A stretch of 64,000 nucleotides of DNA from Solea solea (taxonomy: Eukaryota; Chordata; Actinopteri; Pleuronectiformes; Soleidae), in assembly GCF_958295425.1 (NCBI RefSeq), contig NC_081150.1:4773001-4837000 (forward strand), in the 5' to 3' direction. Made by a program: the position numbers and the translations under genes. The notes beneath the pieces were generated by a model. That model did no database searches. It was not told the origin of the DNA and saw nothing but the letters and a program-made list of their open reading frames with translations. Below are positions 12,201 to 22,570 of this stretch, in pieces; the first letter of the stretch is position 1, and each line of letters starts with the position of its first letter.

Positions 12201-14546
12201 TGTACACATTCTATGATCACATGACTGTCTTTCAACCAGTGCAATTGAGGATGTGGTCTCAAACCATTGAACTCAGGCCTTTTCATGCCCTTTAAGCCTT
12301 AGTATCAACAGCAAAGCCCAAGTGTTAATCAGTGGAAATGCAGATTTCAGTTATGAGTCACTTTTGAAAGACAATGTAAGCAGATCCTCCAGAAAAGGCA
12401 GACACAGCCAACATATTGGAAATGGAAATCAAGAATTGCAGTTTAAATGCAACGCAAGTTTGTGTAGGAAGCTTCTGCTTCAGACACACACATCGCACAT
12501 GCTGGCTGGTTTGTTAGTCGGTGGTAGAAACGCGTTTGACACGTTTAACAAGACTTACATTTACTCTAAGAAGTAAAACTGAATTATTTTTCTTTTGAAG
12601 CAGTTGCTCACTCAAACAGTTTTTGACTGCATGTTCCCATATTATTTTCTCTGTGTGTGTCGGAGCAGCTTGACATTTTAAATCCAAGATGGACTGTTGA
12701 AAATTAGTATTTTGTTTTCTGAAATAGTTTTTCTTGGTCGTTAATAGAACAAAATGTGTGTTGAATTATACAGACATCAGGGAAGTAGACAGAGAGAGAG
12801 AGAGGATGGGGAGAGCGATGGAGCCACAAACTTTCTCAGTGTTCTCTGTTGATTTCGAGTGATCGTTCTGGTAATACACACAAATGAATAGCTTGCTTTA
12901 TGATGATAGTTGGGTATAATCACAATCACCTTTTCCTTCGTCAAACAAGTATGATTGTCTGTCGTGTTCGTTCTCAAACCTCAGCCTCACCCGTCGCCTT
13001 TTTGCTATAGAGAGAGAGGGAGAGATCTGCTAAAATGGTTTAAAAAATATATAATATTCATGTTTTTCATGTATTGAGATACGGCCTAGACACTAAAACT
13101 ACAGTAAAATGAGTTGTGTGTGTGTGTCATGTGTGACACACAAAGGTACAGATTTATCACATACACAATGTTGTCAGACTCCTTATGGATAGTGAGTTGT
13201 CAAACGTAGCCTCAAGTCTTTTAGCTGCAAGCAGCAGAGAACAAGGAACAGATCTGAACATTCCACTACTTTTCAACCTCAAAACATTTATTTTTTTCAA
13301 ACTTTTTTACTCAAGTGACATCTCTTAAACCATTTGAAGCGGCAACATCTCCTTTTTTACATATGCAACACCATTTCCTGATTCCTCTGTGATGCCTGGA
13401 CTACAGTGGATGCTGCAGGATGTGATAGACGTTGTTTCATATACATGACGCATGTCTTCCTGAGAGCTGCCACTGTGCCAGGGACTTTAAAAATGCCCAT
13501 GGATATAATAGAATTTTTTATTTGCCTATATACTTAACTCATTGCCAGGGCTCTAAGGACTCAATCCTGCATTATTTTTACAGAAAAGCAGATACAGACA
13601 AATAAATGTATACAGTGAAAGATCATTTTCTATTTTGCTGTGAACCACACACTGCAATATCTCTACTCTGTAGAAGAAGCTCATTTGTAGTGACTGCGCA
13701 AACATCCTTGATTCCTAATAGTTCATAAAGAAATGTGTTTATATAGAACATAGTTGCCTATAGCTATCAAAGTAAATTGCATATTAATAAATTGGAAGGG
13801 CCACAGGGTTATTAGTGATTAGGGTTGGAATATAAAGATATATATAGAGGATAAAATGGTAGAAGATGGATGGAATAAATAGGAAATTGCTCAAAAATGA
13901 AACAGCCAAGAAAACCCAACTATAACGGAAAAGAAGAAATTTTTCGGTTTGTTTTTTCTTTGGCGTTTAATGTTTAAATCAAACCAAATGAAGTTTATTT
14001 TGTGATGTTCGGATGCAGACGTCTTGTAATTTCCTCTTTGATTTGTTTTCATTTGGTTATTTTAAATCTCCCACATATCTCTTACATTTAACTACACTTT
14101 TAGTTCAGTGATTTGACTTTTCTTCATCAGGATGTGAGTAAGCATAAAGGTGGGAAGGCTTTTACTTGACCTTTAACTGGAAATCAAAGTTTGTCTGTGA
14201 GCAGTCTGGTAAATGTGAAACCTCGTTTGTCTGGTTGGATTTTAAGAAGAATGAGCGAAGGCTTGGCTCATCATATACACCTGCAGCCTGCAGCTGCTCC
14301 AACCTGTTCGTGCCCAGACACTCGCCACTTTTGGAACTGATATTGGCGGCTTGTGTTGTATTGATTTCACTTGGTATACACACACGAGTGTTATTTCAGC
14401 TGTTTTAATCACCGCTTACAAACTGTAGCCCCGTAATAGTCGCACCGTTTAAACGCTAGAGCCGTCTGGTGTCATGTCTCATCTACATCCTACACGGCCG
14501 TGGACCACATCATCAAATCTGTAACATGGTGCTCATGTCGTTGCAG
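9236..14546. other. long non-coding stretch upstream of the exon
   Basis: No coding segment is supported. Simple sequence includes a C-run plus CA tract at 9580-9607, a poly-T run near 9798 and an AG tract at 12791-12804. A 22-nt near-palindrome lies at 12081-12102, with 10-bp perfect arms TGCACATACA/TGTATGTGCA. Open frames here are short and lack splice sites with coding-like third positions. If the 14.5 kb exon is real, this is most simply part of the intron before it. Confidence 0.5.
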
Positions 14547-14619
14547 ATCGGTGTGCGCTGCTGCCTCGAGCTGATTCACTACATGATGCGACCGGACACG
14601 TTCACCTACGCTTTTTCAG
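14547..14619 (+). CDS. candidate internal coding exon (73 nt), gene unrecognised
   Basis: This is the best coding candidate in the window. The segment starts after ATGTCGTTGCAG and ends before GTGAGTGAG, an excellent donor. Frame 0 is fully open and encodes IGVRCCLELIHYMM followed by RPDTFTYAFS, leaving one extra base (73 = 24 codons + 1). About three quarters of its third positions are G or C, well above the AT-rich surroundings, as expected of a real fish exon. Frame 1 has a stop; frame 2 is open but reads less like protein. The peptide has a cysteine pair and hydrophobic stretch, but I cannot tie it to a family. No neighbouring exon is identified with confidence, so flanking introns would be many kilobases. 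The upstream polypyrimidine tract is weak. An alternative is a chance splice-bounded open segment. Confidence 0.5.
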
Positions 14620-14928
14620 GTGAGTGAGTTTGAAGCTGTTCACTTCAGGAGCCGATGCTTTGTTTTAACTGGTGGTGTCGCACACTTTCGCTGTGTTGTG
14701 TAGAAGAAGCGAGGGCTGGAATTGGAAGTGCCTTTGGAGGCGGTGTCTTTTTAAAGTGTCTGACAGAACGTGCATAAAACCCAGGAGTCAGGACAGATGT
14801 GATGTTAATGCAACATCATTTGCACTTTGCAGGAACTCCAGTTAAGTTGCAGTCTCAGGCTAAAATGATACAGGCACGGACACGGAGAAGCAGCAGAATT
14901 ATTTATCGATTTATTTTACTTCCTGACT

Positions 14929-14966
14929 AAGGGATTGATATGCATTCTTTTGCATATCAATCCCTT
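14929..14966. repeat. perfect 16-bp inverted repeat (hairpin)
   Basis: Arms AAGGGATTGATATGCA and TGCATATCAATCCCTT are perfectly complementary around a 6-nt loop (TTCTTT). It lies about 310 bases after the exon's donor. A transcript in either direction would fold into a tight stem. No T-run follows, and the stem is too short for a typical microRNA precursor. It could be a palindromic MITE relic or a polymerase-slippage product. Confidence 0.7.
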
Positions 14967-15299
14967 CTGAAGTGGTACAGTACAGTGTGCCAGATTATAA
15001 TTATTTTTTAAGTGTGCAGGAGACACTACATGCAATATATGTGACTAAAACAAAAAGTGAATGCTTAATTATTTTTGACTGTCACGTTAATGGTAACAGA
15101 ACTACATGCGTCTTTAGCAAAGCTCCGCAGGCCTGTCAGGTAAAAGAGTCAACAGCAAGACAACATTTTGGGTAATTATGCATAAAAATAATTAAAATAA
15201 ATTGCACACAAATGAATGGTTGTCATTGTCAGTACAACCCAATTTGTATGCAGCAATCTGTTAACACAGACTCTATAATGATTCCATTCATTTAGAAAA

Positions 15300-15725
15300 C
15301 CTAACCAGCCAAATGACATGTAATGTAATCCCTAAACCTTAACCATAACCAGTTATTGCCGAACCATAACCATAAACTTACTACAATTCAAATCTTATCT
15401 CTGGACCTTAATCCTTAACCAGCTCCTTAAAAATGAGGTTCTGCCTCATTAGGGCCAGGTTTTGGTCTCCATGAGGACTACTGGTCCTGATAAGGTCAGT
15501 GTACACACACAAACACAGCTTTCGTGATGAGGACACTCATAGACATAATGCCTTCCATACCCCCTTAACTCTAGCCTTAACCATCACAACTATATACCCA
15601 ATTTAACCCTAACCTTAAAACAAAGTCTTAAACCTCAAAAGGTGACAGAATGTGAGGACTTGGCCCAAATGCCCTCACTTTCCCAAAGTTTCTGGGTCCT
15701 CAAAACGATACCCACACACGCACAC
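15300..15725 (+). repeat. CA-linked interspersed repeat, copy 2
   Basis: Carries repeated CCTTAACCATAACC-type words, AATGAGGTT, GGCCAGGTTTTGGTCTCC, then a second run of CTAACCTTAA words, TGTGAGGAC and a short CACACACGCACACACA tract. The middle block matches the 3.6 kb copy closely. Fish introns often carry repeats of this composition. The CTAACC words resemble telomeric repeats, but they are irregular and internal. Confidence 0.6.
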
Positions 15726-17175
15726 ACATGGCTGAAACAAGGCAATCTCTCTCACTCAACATAAGTCAGTGTTGTTCTTCAGTCATTCACTCAGCAGCGC
15801 TGTTCAAACAATCAGTCTCCCTGTCCAAACATGCTAATCCACCTACTTCATCTTTATTCCCATGGACACTGGCTGCTGTCCGCCGCGCCTCTCCAGCCTC
15901 TCCTGGGTACACACACACACACACACACACAGAGACAGGAGTGTCAGCAGCATTAGTGAGCCTCTGCACACAAACAGCCCCCTTTTTTGCATATTCAAGT
16001 GAGGAGCAGATCAGATGAGCACGGCGGGGACTTTACATGATGTGGGGGAAACTGGGCGGATATTCTCGGTGGAAATAAAAATAAACAAGGCTGTTGGGAG
16101 ACTGCTGAGACGTGCGGCTTTGTTCCGTGTGCTTTTGAAAAAGGCATTGTAGTGAGCGCACGTCTTTTACATGAGACGATACTTTGGCAAATATGAGGGG
16201 AAAAAAGAATTTGCATTTGTGTTTGCATCACTGATGTCACGCCGCGCTGCAGAACTCACTGTTACCATAGTTTGTGTGTGTGTGTGTGTTGTGCAAACTC
16301 TGATGTTTGAATATGCAGCTGATGTGTTATATCATCTGAAATGGCGACAGTAGAGGCCATTAAGAGCCATTGGTTGTAAAAGGGGACAGCTTTTATTTCA
16401 TACGACGTTCAGTGTGAGTAATCAATACATTTGATGCACATTTCGTATTGATTTTTGGAGCATGTTATATGTATTGTAGTCTATAAGGAGGACAGTCAGG
16501 AGACAAATGGGATCGCTTGTTTTCCATATAGGAAATACACTCATTTCCTTACAGGAGATTTATTAACAAGAAAATTTGTCTCCGTCCAGATGCGAACATT
16601 TCCAAGTTTATAATTTGTGAGTAGTCGACCACTGTTTCTGGTCCAAATATAAATCTGCTTAAGATGCTCCATTCTTGGCTCATATTCATATTGAAGTCCC
16701 CTTTTTTTAATAGTATTAACAATAATTCAGACGGATCTTGTGTGCGTTTACAGTGAGAACACACTTCCCGTCATGTAGATTAGTGGACATGTGGTAAACA
16801 TCAGCAGCGTAGATTCTGTTCATCTTGATATTTTGACTGCATCCTTTAAAATGTCCCATTAGTTTATAACGTTAGCTGAGCGGGTGATGTGACACAATAG
16901 TCCTTTTTAATCAGCAGTCAGTAAGACTTGAAGTCTTAAAAGTCTATGCAAAAATGAGGCTTTTTAAATGTTGACACTGCTCTTTTCTTTTTAAATCATT
17001 GACAATTCAGATCTACTTAATTCTACCCTTAAGCCTGTCGTCTACTTGTACTCGGCTGGACTTTGGTGACAAAATGTGCTCCCTTAAAGTCAAAATGACA
17101 ATAAAGAAACCTAGAATGGTGAAAAAACTGAATTATATTATATTAAATTATATTATAATAATGCTCAGTGAGTTA
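15726..17175. other. non-coding stretch with microsatellites
   Basis: No gene is supported. A (CA)n tract runs 15909-15931 and a (TG)n tract 16273-16289. The short open frames overlapping them encode low-complexity THTHTH or VCVCVC peptides and are not real genes. Confidence 0.6.
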
Positions 17176-17310
17176 TTATGTCTCATTCGTTCATTCATTC
17201 ATTCATCATCAACCGCCTTATGCTCCACATGAGGGTCAAGGGGTCACTGGAAGCCAATCCCAGCTTAGACAGGGCGAAAGGTGGGCTACACCGCGGAGAG
17301 GACGCCAGCA
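17176..17310 (+). repeat. SINE-like teleost repeat, partial copy 2
   Basis: Begins with a short ATTC microsatellite, then CTCCACATGAGGGTC, GGAAGCCAATCCCAGCTTAG and GGGCGAAAGGTGGGCTACAC. Word order matches the copies at 4.9 and 30.5 kb. It breaks off soon after the GGGCGAAAGG block, so it lacks the second half present in the 30.5 and 49.1 kb copies. Confidence 0.75.
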
Positions 17311-19264
17311 AGAAAATGTCTTTGACGTCCACGTTTGCAGTTCAGTGTCTGAGGAGCATGAGTTGCGGGAAAACAACAACCTAATGTAAATGAAGTGGAA
17401 CGTTAATCCTTTTTATTTACATTCAGTTGCATTACATCCCATCTGGACAGGGAACAGTCTGCCATTACGAGCATGAAGCACAGTGACCATCTGTGTTTGC
17501 TTTAATAAAAACCAGGCCTTCATTTAAGAGATGCCTCAATTACTAGATTCCAGTATATTGACTATGACATTTTACTAAGAAGCCCTGCTCCTGTTTAAAA
17601 TCCTAATGAATTCACCGTGTTTATTTCACATCGGTGTGACAGTCGTGTCGCATCATACTTTCCTCTGTTCTGAATCCGTTTTCTCTGACAAAAACAAGCT
17701 TTTTTTTTTCAAAGAAAAAAAAAGAAAAACATCTGACAGAGAAACTAAGCACGAACTATGTTGAACTGTCACAGTTTAGTTTGAGGATTTTAATTTGAAA
17801 CATCGCGCACGCAGTGTTCGGTTTTGTGTAAACTGTCGAAAAAAAGATGGAATTGAAGGAATTAATTAGGATTAAAAACTGTATTTGTTGTTGAAGGAAA
17901 AAAAAAGTAGACATTTCAAGCAACAGTGGTTTGCCATGTGTTGTATTAACAGAATTACAGTTGTGCAGATGCTTGTTATGTTTTGACGTACTTTATGACA
18001 TCAGACTGCAGGTATTTCCTCTTTCCAGGGCTTTCTGGCTGTCGCTTTTTATTTGTGCTGGCTGTAGCTGTTACTTGAGCTGTGGCCATATACCAGAATC
18101 AAAAATGAGGATTACTGACTGACTGGGCTCTGTGCTTCCAACTATGATGCTGTGTGTACAGTAACAGTGTGCCTGTAATACCCACACTGGAGAGATGCAG
18201 GGTAAATCCAAGAGGAGGAAAGACTCCAGGGCAGACTGCTTCATATTATGCACATCTGCTGCTCCTGCTGCTGGAAAGAAAATGTCTCCAGCAGACATCC
18301 ATAAATCTATCTACAGCACTCATGAATCACTGATCGCATGTGATTGTCACGCGGAAAATCTTCCAAGCAACACCGTGCATTCTTTCGGCGGAGGTTAGCC
18401 GTTAGAGCGCCCTTTAGTTTAAACTGATGGCTCCGTGTTTCTAACCCACTGTGGCAACTGAGCGACACCATGTAAGGCTCGTTGGAGGGAAGAGCCACTG
18501 GGCCGCTGACAAATACAGTGACATCACCTCTCCTATCACTCCCCATGTGTGGACATGAGCATGTTCAAAATGTGAGTCATTTCTACAGCGCAAGCCTTCA
18601 GAGTATTGGGATTTGCCGCGGCGCTGACTGGAACACCTCATTGTGCATGATACAAAGATTCATGCACATCCACATAGAAGTGAGGGAATTGGAATCATTG
18701 TACGGAGGAGTATTTTTGTGGCAGACTGTGATCTCTGAGCCTCTGCTGTGGGTGGTGGCGCTTTGAGGCTACATTTCCGACCAGTGTGTGGGAGCGGCAC
18801 AGGGCAAAGGATGGACCGAGGAGAGGAGGGGGTAAAAAAAAGAGCAGTGTGTGATAGGAATAACACACTCTTCCAGTTCACAATGCAACTGTGTGGGCTT
18901 CTTGGTCTCCCTCGGCGCCGAGGAAACACCTTTGGTCAGACATCAGCTGCCCCCCACACACCTCTGAAGGAAAGGCTCTATGTGGAAAAAAAAAATGTGG
19001 AAAGAAAATGGAATCATGAGTGAGTGAGGGAGAAGGAGCCAAGGAATGAAGGCAATATTTATCAATAAAGAACAGTGAGGTTCCTCACTGTGTGACCTTG
19101 TGGGTATAAAGTGATTTTGCTGTGGTTTGGTTTTCTGCAGTGCCTGCCACCTAAGAGAATCATTAAAGTGACTTTGCAGAAGGCTGGCAGCTCTCCCTGA
19201 CACGCGCTGTACATCAACTACAGCAGTCTTATTAACATTAAAAGAAGGAGGGAGCTTACCGTGC
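17311..19264. other. non-coding stretch
   Basis: No gene is supported. It contains A/T homopolymer runs (about 17700-17725) and an 18-nt near-perfect palindrome CAGTGAGGTTCCTCACTG at 19073-19090. Several ATG-initiated frames of 60-107 codons occur on both strands around 18.1-19.3 kb; they overlap one another and none has convincing splice context. Confidence 0.5.
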
Positions 19265-19470
19265 ACACTCCTCCATTGATCCTCTCAGGTGCAATTAAAA
19301 TCTAATTGGCAAGGCCGTTTTGATGGCATATTCCAAACGGGCGACCAAATGTGTAAAGTGGAAAATTATGAGGCGTTTAAAAAAAAGTTGTCCTTTTAAT
19401 TAGCCGTCAGCGGAAGGGGGTGTGATTTATTGCGGGAAAGTATCTGGAGGAGTTTTGATGTCGATGGTAA
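19265..19470. promoter_or_regulatory. possible conserved non-coding block A
   Basis: A relatively complex stretch rich in homeodomain-type core words: GCAATTAAAATCTAATTGGC near 19291 and TTTTAATTAGCCGTC near 19395. Vertebrate conserved enhancers often have this texture, but conservation cannot be read from one sequence. A 63-nt open segment between TTTTAATTAG and GTAAGT (about 19404-19466) is an alternative reading. This entry is inference only. Confidence 0.2.
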
Positions 19471-19643
19471 GTAAATAAATAAATGAACAAGAAAAAAAAT
19501 AGAAGAGGAATCGGCCCTCCCCTGAGTAACACTGCTGTAAAACCTGAGTGAAAATGTGATGCTGCGATGCCTGACGGAACAGAGCTGTGGTCGCACTTGC
19601 CGACGTGAGCTGCGTACACTTGACACATTTCCTCCTCATTAGA

Positions 19644-19690
19644 CGTGTTACGCTGTGTTACGCTGTGTTACGCTGTGTTACGCTGTGTTT
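19644..19690 (+). repeat. 10-bp tandem repeat, about 4.7 copies
   Basis: The unit CGCTGTGTTA is repeated in near-perfect tandem, the last copy ending TTT instead of TTA. The unit contains a CpG, unusual for simple sequence in this AT-rich window. No similar array was seen elsewhere in the window. Confidence 0.9.
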
Positions 19691-19820
19691 CGCGCCTTTG
19701 TCTCGTTTGTGTGCAAAAGGCAAAAAGCTCATCAGGCAGAATGCTGAGCTAAAGCTAAGTCCCGCCCACTTTGGGCGATTTTGTTGTGCATGTCTGTCGA
19801 ATTTTGACTCTCCTGCCTGG

Positions 19821-19843
19821 CACACACACACACACACACACAC
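19821..19843 (+). repeat. (CA)n microsatellite
   Basis: An uninterrupted CA tract of about eleven units. It is one of many CA/TG tracts in the window; others lie at 372-385, 9588-9607, 15909-15931, 16273-16289 and 57783-57796. Confidence 0.95.
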
Positions 19844-19974
19844 GCCTGACATATTAAAAGAAAAGAGACGACTGATTATGATCCATCACTTAAAACTTGT
19901 GATTTTCATTTCACATTCGATTCAAAACCAAGCACAAAATAAGTAGTCTTCCGAGTCTCAAGTGGACAAATGTC

Positions 19975-20145
19975 CTTAATAAGCCGTTTTAATGAGCGGA
20001 CGTATAATTGAACACATCAAGAATTTATATTAAAAGTCGTTTACATGAATTGTAAAAGCAGAGTTTGATTAATCCCTGAGCCGCTGCCCCACGGACATTA
20101 ATGAATTAAAAATGCAATTTATTTTCTTTCCCATTTTAATGGCTC
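19975..20145. promoter_or_regulatory. possible conserved non-coding block B
   Basis: Dense TAAT/ATTA words (GCCGTTTTAATGAGC, GATTAATCCCTGAGCC, ATTAATGAATTAAAAATGCA) sit in otherwise complex sequence just before an AT microsatellite. The words resemble homeodomain and POU binding sites in fish developmental enhancers. No conservation data are available to me, so this is a hypothesis. Confidence 0.2.
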
Positions 20146-20159
20146 TAATTCCAGCTCCT

Positions 20160-20228
20160 CATATATATATATATATATATAGATATATATATCTATATAT
20201 ATATCTATATATATATAGATATATATAT
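20160..20228. repeat. palindromic AT-rich microsatellite
   Basis: AT dinucleotides are interrupted by AGAT and ATCT so that the tract is self-complementary over most of its length. It can form a cruciform or long hairpin and is probably length-variable. Confidence 0.9.
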
Positions 20229-21239
20229 GCACTCCTAACTCTTCAGTTTACAGGGCCCCATGATTTGTTTGTCTCATCGTGGAGGATAAAGGAGGAGGGT
20301 GTGCCCGAACTGTCCTAATGATTTGAGCTCCCTCAGAATCGTAGGAGTGGCTGTCATTCACTCATTCACTCGCTCCACCAGAGTAACACGTGTCTGTGTG
20401 AAGGAAAACGGGGGCTTTACAATCTTCTTGGCCTGTCAGAGATGTGATGGAGTTCATTCCTCCCTCTGACGATACGTCTTCATTTAGAGCGTCCCGTATC
20501 TTAAGACATACGTCAGCTTTTTGCTGCTGATCTCGGTGATAGATGTAATTTCCATATGTGCTTGCGTGCATACCTCGAGTGAACACTTCAATGTGATCTT
20601 TTTTCTTTTTTTTTAACATATAACATTTAACACACCAGTGTTTCATGAAAATGTAAACGTTGTTTCGCAAATAGAAGACACCATTAATATATTCATTAAT
20701 GGATGCAAACACCGTGCCGGCAAGCACGTCGTGATCTCCGACATGTTGACGTGAATATTAATGTACGTGCGCTGTGAGTTGTGATTAAAACCTCGGCAGA
20801 CGGTGCCGCCGCTGTCCCTCGTCCGTGTCATTCAGAAACTAATGGTGCATCCTTGTTAAAAACTCAATTCTTTCCTGTAGGTGTGATGACGTTCTACTTC
20901 ACTGGAAGGGAAACAATCACGCTAGTGTGCATTACGTGGGAGCGCTACAGTCGTTCCTCATGTACCTTTAGCGTTGTGTGATTCAAATAAAGTTAGCGAT
21001 GCACGATATGACGTCTTAGTTGTAAATGAATTTGCTCCCGCCATTGTTTGTAATTAACTAATTTCACTTTATTAATGCAGTCATAGTAATGGCCCACAAT
21101 TGCCCTTTCAAGCATGTAACATTTATTTTTGCATAAAACGGCAAAAACACATCCTTTCTTCAATTGTTGCGCTACCTTGCAATATGCATAAATTCATTTT
21201 TGTTTGATTCCAAATGAGGTCACACGGTGATGTGATGTG
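20229..21239. other. non-coding stretch, nothing identified
   Basis: Mixed sequence with no splice-bounded coding segment. A poly-T/A-rich patch lies near 20600. The open frames in this interval show no recognisable domain. Confidence 0.5.
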
Positions 21240-21772
21240 GTGGTGAGCACTGGTGACTCAAAAGTACATTTCCACTTGCTCCTGATTTCACTGAGGCTTT
21301 TTCTGTGTGGTCCTCCTGCTCCTGTGGCCCATCTGCTTAACGCTTCAGCGCGTTGTGCATTCAGTGATCGTCTTCTGCATACCGGGGTCGTAAAGCGTGG
21401 TTATATGACGAGGTACCGTTGGGAGTTGCTGATGCTTTTCTATCATTTTGAACCAGTCTCCTTCTCTGACCCCTGGAACATTTACAACACATCTTCAACA
21501 AAGACGACTGCTGCTCATTGGAGATGGTTGTGCGTGACAATCCCAGTGCATCAACCGTTTGTTTGAGAATTCTCAGAACAGCATGTCTGGCACCAACAAC
21601 CATGTCCCTTTTAAGCACCTTCCTTCCACATCCTGTTGTGGAGTTTTAAGTTTTATTGACCATGTCTAAAAGCATGAATCCATTGAGTTGCTGGCGTGCG
21701 ATTGGCTGATTCGATATTTGCGTGAACAATCAGTTGAACAGGCGTACCTAATAAAGTGGCGGTTGAGCTCAC
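21240..21772 (+). repeat. interspersed repeat ending CCTAATAAAGTGG
   Basis: The segment contains CTTTTCTATCATTTTGAACC, AGTCTCCTTCTCTGACC, CATGTCTGGCACCAACAACC and GCGATTGGCTGATTCG, and ends GGCGTACCTAATAAAGTGGC. This series of words is characteristic of a repeat widespread in fish and other vertebrates whose end reads near GTACCTAATAAAGTG. I am unsure of its class. The ORFs overlapping it are not genes. Confidence 0.65.
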
Positions 21773-22343
21773 GTGAGAAAATGTATCTGAATCAAAGTTA
21801 TAGGTTACTTATTAACATGTACCATATTTTAAATGGTATTTAAAATATTACTAAAACAGACTATTTTGGATGTATCTTTTTGCATTACTGTTAGTAACTA
21901 GATTTATTTTAGATATATTTTTATGCAGTGCAAAAACAGATTCTGTATACTGTATATAACAAAACAGTTTAACTTCTAATGAACTGAAATTAATTCATTC
22001 ATTTTAAAAGCTAAAACTCATGAAGAATGAAGCGATGTTAAAAAATGAGTTAGAAATATTCACTTTGGAGAACAAACAGCGCTGCAATCCCTTCAATAAT
22101 AAGTTCCCATTCGTCTTGCACAACTCTGTAGAGATGTTCATTCTTCACAGATGATTCTTTTCAGCTGCTCATTGCTGCAGGGCTTTTTTCTCTTTTGTTC
22201 TTTTCTTTGCTTTAAAATACTTTTATATGAGTCAATTCAGAGGACACACTTTGCCAAGGTCATGGTTTTCACCTCACTGTTTCATAGTGTGTCTGGTATC
22301 ACTGGGAAAAATAACTCTTATGCCAAGATTATTGAGACTGTGG

Positions 22344-22378
<35 letters not shown>

Positions 22379-22439
22379 TTTTCGTTTTCATTCAGTATTT
22401 GTGTAGATACAAATTAACACTCTGTGTTGTTTCTAAATG
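21773..22439. other. non-coding stretch with TA microsatellite
   Basis: AT-rich sequence between two repeats. A pure TA tract lies at about 22345-22373. No gene is visible. Confidence 0.6.
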
Positions 22440-22570
22440 TCATCTCCCGGACTCTGTGACTCCGCCTCCATGTTTCACGGTCAGCGCAGAGCAATTACTG
22501 TGGTCGTCCTGGCCAGGTCCACACCAAACATGCTGGACTTCATCTGATCCAAACAAATTTATTCTGGTTT
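22440..22570 (-). pseudogene. Tc1-like transposase fragment
   Basis: The minus strand encodes, without a stop, INLFGSDEVQHVWCGPGQDD, a short linker and then TVKHGGGV (22458-22481). This matches the catalytic-domain segment of Tc1 transposases, where the usual pattern is K.NLFGSDG..VWR.PGEE....PTVKHGGGSVMVWG. Only about 40 residues of a roughly 340-residue protein are recognisable. The VMVWG continuation is lost just after TVKHGGGV, and upstream the W.SDE segment is replaced by unrelated residues, so this is a relic. Tc1 elements cut and paste at TA sites; no inverted terminal repeats were located here. Confidence 0.85.

Noticed and set aside
15320..15620. CTAACC words resembling telomeric repeat
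   Set aside because: Irregular, interspersed with other words, and shared with a dispersed repeat elsewhere. Not an interstitial telomere.
18390..18412. TTAGCCGTTAGAGCGCC as a possible tRNA-like D-arm
   Set aside because: No matching B-box (GGTTCGAATCC-like) sequence or acceptor stem at the right spacing.
19404..19466. 63-nt plus-strand segment between TTTTAATTAG and GTAAGT
   Set aside because: One frame is open (PSAEGGVIYCGKVSGG...), but the acceptor is poor and the block is better explained as TAAT-rich non-coding DNA. Left as an alternative only.
19646..19690. Tandem array considered as a CRISPR-like repeat
   Set aside because: The 10-bp units are head-to-tail without spacers; the genome is vertebrate. 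It is an ordinary minisatellite.
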